Shown here: piece after piece, positions 35,824 to 43,824 of the stretch | How the letters are laid out: each line of letters begins with the position of its first letter | How positions within the stretch are numbered: the stretch's first letter is position 1 | Source of the DNA: Bacteroidota bacterium | GTDB taxonomy: Bacteria > Bacteroidota > Bacteroidia > Flavobacteriales_E > Vicingaceae | DNA: 62,674 bases | Reading direction: 5' to 3' | Assembly (NCBI GenBank): GCA_016183805.1 | Contig: JACPDX010000009.1 | Coordinates: 1 to 62,674, forward strand | The notes under the pieces: generated by a model | What the model saw: only the letters and a program-made list of their open reading frames with translations | What the model was told of the DNA's origin: nothing | The model's database searches: none | Translations under genes and position numbers: made by a program

Positions 35824-36805
35824 GAATATTCAAAAAGAAAATTACAATTTCCAAAAAGTAATTGCAATAGTTGGAGTATTACTGTTTGCAGTAAAATTAG
35901 TAGCTTGGTACTTAACCAATTCAGTTGCCATTTTAACTGATGCACTTGAAGGAATTGTAAACGTTATTAGTGCCTTTATTGGCTTATACAGTTTGTATTT
36001 ATCTTCTTTACCAAAAGATAAAAATCATCCTTACGGGCATGGTAAAGTTGAATTTCTTTCTGCAGCTTTAGAAGGTGTTATGATAGCTTTTGCAGGAGTT
36101 TGGATAATTTTCGAAGCTATTAATCACTTGATAAATCCTCAGCTAATAAAAGAATTAGATTTAGGGATTTTATTAATTGTTATTGCGGCAATTGTAAATT
36201 TAGTTATCGGTTTAATTGCTGTTAAAAAAGGTAAGAAAAACAATTCGTTGGCCCTAATTGCTTCTGGACAACATTTAATTTCTGATACGTTAACTACTGG
36301 AGGTGTAATTATTGGTTTGATTGTCATTTTATTTACAAATCTTTTATGGATAGATAGTGCTGTTGCTGTTATATTTGGAGTAGTAATAATTTTTACTGGA
36401 TTTAAAATTATTCGAAAATCCATTTCCGGCATAATGGATGAAGCTGACGAAGATTTATTGAAACAATTGGTAGAATGGGTATATAAAAACCGTAGTAAAA
36501 ACTGGATAGATTTACACAATTTACGAATTATTAAATATGGCAGTATTCTCCACATTGACTGCCACATTACACTTCCTTGGTATTTTACAGTAAGAGAAGC
36601 TCACCACGAAATTGATACCATAGAAAAAATTGTTCAGCAAAAATTTGGGAAAAGCGTTGAGTTTTTTATTCACAGCGACGATTGTCAACCCATATCTTGT
36701 AGAGTTTGTAGTAAACACGATTGCGAAAAACGCATCAATGCTTTCGAAAAAAAAATTGAGTGGACTATTGAAAACATCCGAAAAGATGAGAAGCATAAGA
36801 TTTAA
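35822..36805 (+). CDS. Cation diffusion facilitator (CDF) transporter
   Basis: A 327-residue inner-membrane protein with six predicted helices. The zinc-site helices carry NSVAILTDALEGIVNV (Asp) and IASGQHLISDTLTTGG (His and Asp). The cytoplasmic C-terminal domain follows, with HNLRIIKYGSILHIDCHITLP, and a Cys-rich end (DDCQPISCRVCSKHDC). It exports divalent metals such as zinc, iron or cobalt in exchange for protons. The start is TTG 35822; no ATG precedes the first helix, and the TTG lies in a repeat tract, so the extreme N-terminus is uncertain. Confidence 0.88.
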   Translation: MNIQKENYNFQKVIAIVGVLLFAVKLVAWYLTNSVAILTDALEGIVNVISAFIGLYSLYLSSLPKDKNHPYGHGKVEFLSAALEGVMIAFAGVWIIFEAINHLINPQLIKELDLGILLIVIAAIVNLVIGLIAVKKGKKNNSLALIASGQHLISDTLTTGGVIIGLIVILFTNLLWIDSAVAVIFGVVIIFTGFKIIRKSISGIMDEADEDLLKQLVEWVYKNRSKNWIDLHNLRIIKYGSILHIDCHITLPWYFTVREAHHEIDTIEKIVQQKFGKSVEFFIHSDDCQPISCRVCSKHDCEKRINAFEKKIEWTIENIRKDEKHKI

Positions 36806-36812
36806 CCGTTAT

Positions 36813-36875
36813 CAGTCTTCAGTTGGCAGTTAGCAAAAAAATCTAAAATCCAAAATCGTAAATCTGAAATTTGTT
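36813..36875. repeat. Nine-unit heptamer tract with a change of unit type
   Basis: Units cagtctt, cagttgg, cagttag switch without loss of register to atctaaa, atccaaa, atcgtaa, atctgaa, atttgtt. It occupies the gap between the CDF transporter and the TPR gene. Confidence 0.78.
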
Positions 36876-36954
36876 AACTAATTGTTGAAAATAAAAACTC
36901 AAAAAGGCAATTAGATTAAGGAAAGGGTTAATTTTACATATCAGACAAAAATAT

Positions 36955-38370
36955 ATGGACGAGGATTTTGACCCATACAACGAAGGTAGTGATGATTTAG
37001 AATTGTCGAACCGATTTGAGCAGATGCTCGAGATGAATGAAAATTATTTTTTTGATGTTGAAGAATTCGAAGATTTAGTAGATTATTACTTGGAAAAAAG
37101 CGAGTTGGAAAAAGCAAAGAAAGCCATTGACTTTGCTTTGTATCAACATCCCAACTCCACCGAAATAAAAATAAAACAAGCCCAATATTTAATTGAAAAT
37201 CACCAACCCAATAAAGGGTTAGACATATTGAATGCTCTTGAAAACATGGAGCCATTTAATCATGAATTATTTTTAACCAAGGCGAACATTTATAGTCAAA
37301 TCAGGCAACATCAAAAAGCCATAGAAAATTATTACAAGGCAGTTAAATTAATTGACGATAAAAACGAAAAATCAAACATCTATTTTAGTATTGCTTTCGA
37401 GTATGAAAATCTTTCTCAATACGATAAAGCATTAACCATTCTTAAAAATTTACTACTAGAAAATCCTGAAAATGAAACACTTATTTATGAAATTTCGTTT
37501 TGCTTTAATTTAAAAAACGATACCGATAGTTCTATTCAGTTTTTCAACAGTTTTATTGATGAACATCCTTATAGTTATTTAGCATGGTTCAGTTTAGGTA
37601 TTGCTTACAACAAAGCCGAACTTTTCGAAAAAGCAATTGATGCTTACGATTATGCAATAGCTATTAAAGACGATTTTTCGTCGGCATACTTTAACAAAGC
37701 CAACTCTTTAGCTATGTTAGAACGATACGAAGAAGCTATTGAAGTTTTTAAAGAATCGAATAATTTTGAAGACCCTGACGCTACTGCTTTTTATTACATT
37801 GGCGAATGTTATGAAAAACTGGAAGACTATACCAATGCCGAATATTATTATTACAAAGCCATTAATTTAGATCCTTATTACGCAGATGCTTATGCAGGAA
37901 TTGCAGTAGTAAGCGAATATCAAAAAAAGAACCACATTGCTGCATTTTACATACAAAAAGCCATTGACTTGGAAGCGGATAACTCCGAGTTTTGGTACAT
38001 TTATGGCGATATTCTTGCCAATTTAGCCAAATACGAAGAAGCTATTAATGCTTTTAATAAAGTAGTAGAGTTTGATGAAACTAATCAAGAAATTTATCTG
38101 GATATTTCTGAAGCTTATCTGAATAAGGAAGGTATTAAACCAGCCATAAACTATCTGAATAAAAGTTTGGGAAAACAACCTGAGAACAATCAATTAATTA
38201 TCAGGCTTGCTGCACTTTTATTAAAAGATGGAAAAACACTAGATGCAAACATTAACTTAACGGTAGCATTATCTAATCGACCAGAATTAGTAACTGATTT
38301 TATAGATTATTTTCCCGAAGCTATTTCGTTTCCAACCATTTTACAAACCATAGAAAATTTTAAAATATAA
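36955..38370 (+). CDS. Tetratricopeptide repeat protein
   Basis: A 471-residue cytoplasmic protein with no signal peptide. An acidic N-terminus (MDEDFDPYNEGSDDLE) is followed by about eleven TPR units. Good examples are ALYQHPNSTEIKIKQAQYLI, AWFSLGIAYNKAELFEKAID, AYFNKANSLAMLERYEEAIE and FYYIGECYEKLEDYTNAEYY. It is likely to be a scaffold for protein contacts. It ends one base before the phosphosulfolactate synthase ATG, so the two are tightly coupled. Bacteroidota genomes often encode such a TPR protein here. Confidence 0.88.
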   Translation: MDEDFDPYNEGSDDLELSNRFEQMLEMNENYFFDVEEFEDLVDYYLEKSELEKAKKAIDFALYQHPNSTEIKIKQAQYLIENHQPNKGLDILNALENMEPFNHELFLTKANIYSQIRQHQKAIENYYKAVKLIDDKNEKSNIYFSIAFEYENLSQYDKALTILKNLLLENPENETLIYEISFCFNLKNDTDSSIQFFNSFIDEHPYSYLAWFSLGIAYNKAELFEKAIDAYDYAIAIKDDFSSAYFNKANSLAMLERYEEAIEVFKESNNFEDPDATAFYYIGECYEKLEDYTNAEYYYYKAINLDPYYADAYAGIAVVSEYQKKNHIAAFYIQKAIDLEADNSEFWYIYGDILANLAKYEEAINAFNKVVEFDETNQEIYLDISEAYLNKEGIKPAINYLNKSLGKQPENNQLIIRLAALLLKDGKTLDANINLTVALSNRPELVTDFIDYFPEAISFPTILQTIENFKI

Positions 38371-38371
38371 A

Positions 38372-39154
38372 ATGAATTTTGAATTGCCATTTATTCCGAA
38401 AAGGGATACACAACCTCGTGAAACAGGTTTAACAATGATGATGGATAAAGGTTTAAGCTGGAGAGAAGCTGAAAATTTTGTTCATTCATCGGCTCACTTA
38501 ACCGATTTGGTTAAACTTGGTTTTGGAACATCGTATGTTACTAAAGATATTGAAAAGAAAATTGCCACCTATAAAGATGCCGATTTGAAGGTTTATTTAG
38601 GAGGTACTCTTTTTGAAGCTTTTATTGTTAGAGGTATGTTTGATGATTACAGAAAATTATTAGACAAACTTCAATTAAATACTTGCGAAGTTTCCGACGG
38701 CTCTATTGCCCTACCCCATGATAAAAAATGTGAGTACATTTCTACATTAGCTAAAGATTATACCGTTTTGTCGGAAGTGGGTTCTAAAGAAGCAGGTATT
38801 CTCATCAGCCCTTCGAAATGGATTAAAATGATGCAAAACGAATTGGAAGCCGGTTCATGGAAAGTGATAGCAGAAGCCAGAGAAAGTGGAAACGTTGGTA
38901 TTTATCGACCAAACGGGACTGCCCATGTATCATTAGTCAATAAAATTATTAATAATGTTAAACTTGAAAATATACTTTGGGAATCTCCAATAAAATCACA
39001 ACAAGTATGGTTTATTAAGCAATTTGGGGCAAGTGTTAATTTAGGCAACATTGCTCCAAATGAGGTTATTCCATTAGAATGTTTACGATTAGGTTTAAGA
39101 GGAGACACCTTTTTTGATAGCCTACCTCAAGAAATTATTTCTGAATTTAAATAA
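38372..39154 (+). CDS. Phosphosulfolactate synthase-like protein (ComA family)
   Basis: A 260-residue TIM-barrel protein of the phosphosulfolactate synthase family: FGTSYVTKDIEKKI, KVYLGGTLFEAFIV, NTCEVSDGSIALP, VLSEVGSKEAGI, VIAEARESGNVGIY, and LGNIAPNEVIPLECLRLGL. The archaeal enzyme adds sulfite to phosphoenolpyruvate in coenzyme M synthesis; homologues occur widely in Bacteroidota, where the product's use is not established (sulfolactate or sulfonolipid precursors are possibilities). It is sandwiched between TPR and rhodanese genes in one operon. The family assignment is secure; its pathway is inferred. Confidence 0.88.
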   Translation: MNFELPFIPKRDTQPRETGLTMMMDKGLSWREAENFVHSSAHLTDLVKLGFGTSYVTKDIEKKIATYKDADLKVYLGGTLFEAFIVRGMFDDYRKLLDKLQLNTCEVSDGSIALPHDKKCEYISTLAKDYTVLSEVGSKEAGILISPSKWIKMMQNELEAGSWKVIAEARESGNVGIYRPNGTAHVSLVNKIINNVKLENILWESPIKSQQVWFIKQFGASVNLGNIAPNEVIPLECLRLGLRGDTFFDSLPQEIISEFK

Positions 39155-39163
39155 CCCTATAGA

Positions 39164-39463
39164 ATGAGGATTTCGGCTCAGGAACTGAAAAATAAAATTG
39201 AAAATAACGAAGATTTTCAATTGATTGATGTTCGTGAAAAATATGAGTTCGACGAATTTAACATTGGAGGAACTAATATTCCGATGGACGACGTATTAAA
39301 AAATCTAAAAAAATTAAACCTTTCGAAACCAATTGTGTTTTGTTGTAACGAAGGACTAAAATCGCAAGCTTTAATTATTGTTTTGAAACGAAAAATTAAC
39401 AACCAACAACTTTACTCATTAGAAGGCGGAATAACTGCCTACTATGAAACTTTTGAAGTTTAA
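39164..39463 (+). CDS. Single-domain rhodanese-like protein
   Basis: A 99-residue rhodanese fold: ISAQELKNKI, LIDVREKYEFDEFNIGGTNIP, and the active-site region IVFCCNEGLKSQA with a cysteine in the usual position. The loop reads C-N-E-G-L-K, lacking the terminal Arg of classic CxxGxR loops, so sulfurtransferase activity may differ. It lies 9 bp after the phosphosulfolactate synthase and before the DUF368 gene in the same operon. A sulfur-handling role would fit the neighbour. Confidence 0.85.
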   Translation: MRISAQELKNKIENNEDFQLIDVREKYEFDEFNIGGTNIPMDDVLKNLKKLNLSKPIVFCCNEGLKSQALIIVLKRKINNQQLYSLEGGITAYYETFEV

Positions 39464-39472
39464 AATTAATTT

Positions 39473-40396
39473 ATGCAAAGAAACCTTAAATATTATTTTA
39501 TACTTGGAGCAAAGGGTATAGCTATGGGTGCTGCTGATGTAATTCCTGGTGTTTCCGGAGGAACCATTGCTTTTATTTCCGGTATTTATGAAGAACTGTT
39601 GGAAACCATTAGTAAAGTAAATTTTACAGCGGTAAAAGTATTAAAAAACGAAGGGCTAAAAGCTGCTTGGAACTACATTAATGGTAGTTTTTTAGCCGTT
39701 CTATTATCAGGAATAGCCATTAGTATTATTTCTTTAGCAAAACTCATCACTTATTTAATGGAATTCCATACCGTTTTGCTTTGGAGTTTCTTTTTTGGAT
39801 TAATCCTGTCAAGTATTTATTTAGTAGGTAAAAAAATAAAACAATGGGATATTCCAAAAATTATAGCATTAATTATTGGTAGTATAATCGCTTTTTACAT
39901 TACTGTTTTGCCACCTATGACTTCTCCGGGGGCTTTGTGGTTTATTTTTTTATCGGGTGCTTTAGCTATTTGTGCCATGATTTTACCAGGTATTTCCGGA
40001 AGTTTCATCTTGTTGTTGTTGGGATCTTACGAATTTGTTTTATCGGCAATAAAAGATGTAAAAATTACTATAATCATTACTTTCGGGTTAGGCTGTATAA
40101 CCGGTTTATTGTCGTTTTCTAAATTTTTAAATTGGATGTTTAAAAAATACCACGATTTAACCATTGCATTACTAACAGGTTTTTTGGTGGGTTCATTAAA
40201 TAAAATATGGCCTTGGAAAAAAATACTTGAAACCCGAATAAACTCTCATGGCAAAGAAGTTCCATTTATTGAAGAAAATGTATTACCTCAAAATTATGAT
40301 GGGGATAACCAATTATTAATGGTCATTCTTTTTGCAATTATTGGATTGGCAATTATTACAATAATAGAAAAAATGGCTTCAAAAAAAAGCGTATAA
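39473..40396 (+). CDS. DUF368 membrane protein, PopT-like polyprenyl-phosphate transporter
   Basis: A 307-residue polytopic protein of DUF368 (about eight helices). The family-typical N-terminal motif is GMGAADVIPGVSGGTIAFI-like (here KGIAMGAADVIPGVSGGTI). A second copy of the same half-motif is MILPGISGSFILLLLGSYE, showing an inverted-repeat topology. DUF368 members were identified as transporters returning undecaprenyl phosphate across the inner membrane for wall and polysaccharide synthesis. It closes the TPR / synthase / rhodanese operon. Family certain; the transporter role is by homology. Confidence 0.87.
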   Translation: MQRNLKYYFILGAKGIAMGAADVIPGVSGGTIAFISGIYEELLETISKVNFTAVKVLKNEGLKAAWNYINGSFLAVLLSGIAISIISLAKLITYLMEFHTVLLWSFFFGLILSSIYLVGKKIKQWDIPKIIALIIGSIIAFYITVLPPMTSPGALWFIFLSGALAICAMILPGISGSFILLLLGSYEFVLSAIKDVKITIIITFGLGCITGLLSFSKFLNWMFKKYHDLTIALLTGFLVGSLNKIWPWKKILETRINSHGKEVPFIEENVLPQNYDGDNQLLMVILFAIIGLAIITIIEKMASKKSV

Positions 40397-40446
40397 CTAC
40401 TCCAACTAGTAATAGAATACTTTTGCTTTACCAAGAGTAACAAAAG

Positions 40447-41913
40447 TTAATAGTTAAACCACCCTTTTACTTCATTATAAAGTGATTCCTTATCTTCATT
40501 GAAGTGAGTGTATTCGTTTGAGGCAGGATTATATCTATAATCTTTAGCCCAGTTTAAATGATTTTTACACAACTGTTTAATGGCATCTAAAACATATTTT
40601 AGTTCACTGTTGCTTGTTGTTGGATGTAATGATATTCTAACCCAGCCTGGTTTGTGGTTTAAAATACCACACGATATTTCTGAAGTGATGGAATGTGAAA
40701 AATCTTTTCCAACATTCAACAAATAATGACCATAAGTTCCGGCACAAGAACAACCTCCTCTGGTTTGTATTCCAAACCTATCGTTTAACAATTTTACAGC
40801 TAAATTATAATGTAAATCATCAATATAAAACGAAATAATACTTAACCTGTTTTTAATTGGATGGGCTAACAGGTGAAGGTTTGATATCGATTCTAAATTT
40901 TTCCAAACCATATCAAGCAATTCGTGCTCGCGTTTCAACATATTTTCAACCCCCATGTTGTTTTTAAGTTCAATACACAAAGCTGTTCTAATCACCTGTA
41001 AAAATCCGGGGGTTCCTCCATCCTCTCGGGCTTCAATATTCGCTACATAAGCATGTTCTCCCCATGGGTTTGTCCAATCTACAGTTCCACCTCCTGGGTG
41101 ATCTGGTATTTTATTGGTATATAGTTTACTATCGAAAATTAAAACACCAGAAGTGCCTGGTCCACCTAAAAATTTATGAGGAGAAAAATAAATGGCATCC
41201 AGTTTTGCTTCAGTATTTTCGTGATTCATATCAATATTGATGTAGGGTGCCGAACAAGCAAAATCGACAAAACACAGTCCGTTATTTTGGTGCATTATGG
41301 CAGCAATTTGATGGTAAGGAGCAAAAATTCCTGTTACATTCGAACAGGAAGTTATGGCAGCAATTTTAGTGATTCTGTTTTTATATTTCTCCAACAACTG
41401 TTTTAAATGATTAACATCAACAAAACCTTCAATGGAGGGATTAATCACCACCACTTCAGCAATGGTTTCCAACCATGATGTTTGGTTAGAGTGATGTTCC
41501 ATGTGAGTTACAAAAACAATGGGACGTTCATTTTCCGGAATGGTTATTTTACTTTTATATTTTTCGTGAATACGAAAACCCAAAATACGTTGAAATTTAT
41601 TAATTGCCCCAGTCATTCCGGCATCGCAGGTAACAATTACTTCATTGCTCGATGCGTTTACATGGTCTTTAATAATTTTTTGTGCTGCATGATAAGCAAT
41701 GGTCATGCTCGATCCCGTTTGAGTAGTTTCAGTATGCGTATTTGCCACAAAAGGATAGAACTTATTTAAGAGCGTATCTTCAATTGGTTGGTACATCCTT
41801 CCACTGGCAGTCCAATCGGTATAAACAATTTGTTGTTCTCCATAAGGAGAAACAAACGTTTGGTTAATTCCAATAATATTTTCCCGAAAACGTTTAAAAT
41901 GCTCCTCTAACAT
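40447..41913 (-). CDS. Class-V aminotransferase (cysteine desulfurase-like)
   Basis: A 488-residue PLP enzyme. The Schiff-base lysine is in FSPHKFLGGPGTSGVL (about residues 246-261), the PLP-binding THMEHHSNQTSW and ITSCSNVTGIFAP segments are typical, and GGCSCAGTYGHY near residue 390 holds the catalytic-loop cysteines. It is longer than IscS/SufS by a C-terminal extension. The substrate is unknown: it could release sulfur from cysteine or act on another amino acid. ATG start at 41913. Convergent with the DUF368 gene. Confidence 0.83.
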   Translation of the reverse strand: MLEEHFKRFRENIIGINQTFVSPYGEQQIVYTDWTASGRMYQPIEDTLLNKFYPFVANTHTETTQTGSSMTIAYHAAQKIIKDHVNASSNEVIVTCDAGMTGAINKFQRILGFRIHEKYKSKITIPENERPIVFVTHMEHHSNQTSWLETIAEVVVINPSIEGFVDVNHLKQLLEKYKNRITKIAAITSCSNVTGIFAPYHQIAAIMHQNNGLCFVDFACSAPYINIDMNHENTEAKLDAIYFSPHKFLGGPGTSGVLIFDSKLYTNKIPDHPGGGTVDWTNPWGEHAYVANIEAREDGGTPGFLQVIRTALCIELKNNMGVENMLKREHELLDMVWKNLESISNLHLLAHPIKNRLSIISFYIDDLHYNLAVKLLNDRFGIQTRGGCSCAGTYGHYLLNVGKDFSHSITSEISCGILNHKPGWVRISLHPTTSNSELKYVLDAIKQLCKNHLNWAKDYRYNPASNEYTHFNEDKESLYNEVKGWFNY

Positions 41914-42110
41914 GGCTTAGTATAAATAACGAACACCAAAAATAAGTAAAGAAAAGGTCTTAATTACAACAAAATATTAGTTCACTGACATTATATACTC
42001 AAACTTAGCAATTGCACCATTGCAGGATTGGTAAAAAAAGCAATAAAAAGCACTATTTTATGCATAATATTGAGTCCTATACTTAATTTTGACATAAAGT
42101 GCATTATTTA

Positions 42111-42599
42111 TCATTTATTGCCCCGTAGTTTTTCTCGTTTTACAAGTTTGTTAAGTGTTTCTGCAATTCTTTCCACTTTTGTATCGTCCGTTTTGGCTGA
42201 ATAAATCCAATCAATAAATTCCTTTTGCTGTCCGTCCGTATAAGTCAAAAATGTTTTATACGCAATTGGGTCTTCCTTTAAACAATCTAAAAACTCTTCT
42301 GGTATTTCTATCGGTGCGTTGTCGGCATATAAAACTACATGAACCCAATCTCCTTCTTTCTTCCCTATTTTTTTTCTGATGTCAGCTTTAACAGGTAAAA
42401 AAAGTTTGCCGTTACCCATTGGCATTAACTTGTAATTTTTAATCTCAAAGTTGTCAATGCGTCCTTTCACTTTTACCCAACCAAATGGTGAATGTTTATC
42501 TTGTAAAACCTCAGGAATAGCAGTATAAGTCCAGCCACCTTTTCCCGGATATTTTTCAAGTAAGTATCTTTTATTAACCAATGGCTTTTCCCATTCCAT
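42111..42599 (-). CDS. YdeI/OmpD-associated family protein (DUF1905)
   Basis: A 162-residue protein joining a DUF1905-type beta domain (GGWTYTAIPEV, GWVKVKGRIDNFEI, KLMPMGNGKLFLPVKADIRK) to a C-terminal YdeI/OmpD-associated helix pair (YKTFLTYTDGQQKEFIDWIYSAK, KVERIAETLNKLV). Molecular function is unknown; some members protect against bacteriocins or are regulated with porins. It follows the M28 peptidase gene by 14 bp on the same strand. The pair may have been acquired together. Confidence 0.85.
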   Translation of the reverse strand: MEWEKPLVNKRYLLEKYPGKGGWTYTAIPEVLQDKHSPFGWVKVKGRIDNFEIKNYKLMPMGNGKLFLPVKADIRKKIGKKEGDWVHVVLYADNAPIEIPEEFLDCLKEDPIAYKTFLTYTDGQQKEFIDWIYSAKTDDTKVERIAETLNKLVKREKLRGNK

Positions 42600-42613
42600 T
42601 TTTCTTTCAGCCG

Positions 42614-43534
42614 TTATAGCATAGTCAATGTTCTAAATACTCCGTCAATTACTTTTGCCATTCTTTTAATATCAAGTGTTTCCATTGTGTCAGTCGGCTC
42701 GTGATAATTTTTGTTTCTAAAAAATGCTGTGTCGGTAAGCATTAAAGCACTAAAATCAAATTTCCAATAATTCAAATGGTCGGAAAAGTCAATACCTGGT
42801 ATAGCTGGAGGGCCAGTAAATTTTTTTGTCCTAATGACTTTTGTTGATTTATATTTTTCACAAAATTTTCTTACAAATTGTCCTGCACCAAACTTTTTTA
42901 CAAGAGTTATATAGTTGCCTTTATTGCCGTAGAAAAGCGAAAGCAGTCCGATTGGATATGATTGTGATTTCTTCTTGTCCTTAAAATAAGCAATCATTTC
43001 AAGTGAAATCATTCCATAAACTTCTGACTTGTTGTCAACAAGAGATTTGGCATGAATATAACTACCCATATATTCTGTCCTAAAATATGGTGGCTCTTCT
43101 AAAGAGTAAGCTACAAGGTCAATTCGTTGATTTAATTTTTGCCCTTTTAAAAGTCGGGAAAGTTCAAGAAGTCCAACGACACCGCTTGCATTATCATCAG
43201 CACCTTCCTGATTGTCACAAACGTCATAGTGTGCACCCACAATAATTCTCTTTTTATTTTCAGTACCAAATGAACAAATTACATTTTTATAAACTTGTCC
43301 ATTTACAGAATACTCTTGTATGAAAACGCTGTCTGAATATTGATTAAAAATGGTTTTAATATAGTCCGCGGTCTTGTTAAGTTGGTCAATATTTTTGTAA
43401 GTACGAAATTTTCCTGTTTTCGTAATAGCTGTCAAATGAGATTTTATTATTGTCGTGTCCGAAATGGTTGTTGCGAAACAATAACTTGTCACAAATAAAA
43501 AAATTAGTATCGATATGCGTTTTTGTGTTGTCAT
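42614..43534 (-). CDS. M28 family zinc aminopeptidase-like protein, exported
   Basis: A 306-residue protein with a signal peptide (residues 1-21, ends CFAT). All five zinc-site elements of M28 peptidases are visible: VGAHYDVCDN (His, Asp), ADDNASG (Asp), SLEEPPYF (Glu-Glu), SLEMIAYF (Glu) and the C-terminal NYHEPTDTME (His). It should be a periplasmic or secreted aminopeptidase. The stop codon lies inside the sequence gctataacggctg, which resembles the gcttataac at 43541 upstream of its start; see findings. Confidence 0.85.
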   Translation of the reverse strand: MTTQKRISILIFLFVTSYCFATTISDTTIIKSHLTAITKTGKFRTYKNIDQLNKTADYIKTIFNQYSDSVFIQEYSVNGQVYKNVICSFGTENKKRIIVGAHYDVCDNQEGADDNASGVVGLLELSRLLKGQKLNQRIDLVAYSLEEPPYFRTEYMGSYIHAKSLVDNKSEVYGMISLEMIAYFKDKKKSQSYPIGLLSLFYGNKGNYITLVKKFGAGQFVRKFCEKYKSTKVIRTKKFTGPPAIPGIDFSDHLNYWKFDFSALMLTDTAFFRNKNYHEPTDTMETLDIKRMAKVIDGVFRTLTML

Positions 43535-43824
43535 TAAAATGGCTTATAACATCTCTGCTTACGCAATTGGGTATATTTCTACTCTATACTGAAGGTATAA
43601 AATTATCATAATCAACTATTTTACAATAACTTATGTATTTAGTAACATTCTTCACCGGTTGTGTGTATTTTTTCCGTTTGGTTATTTGGTGTTTGTTTTG
43701 GTGTAAATAAACTTAAAAATCAATAGAGTAAATCTATGTATTATTTATTTATATTCCAATTTATCTAATGGGCTTTTTATGCTCATATAACATTTAAAGA
43801 AGCCTTTTGATTCTAATGTGAGAT

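Noticed and set aside
43535-43824. The 290-bp gap before the M28 gene searched for a small gene or RNA
   Set aside because: No frame of credible length or coding character and no convincing hairpin was found; it is AT-rich non-coding sequence.
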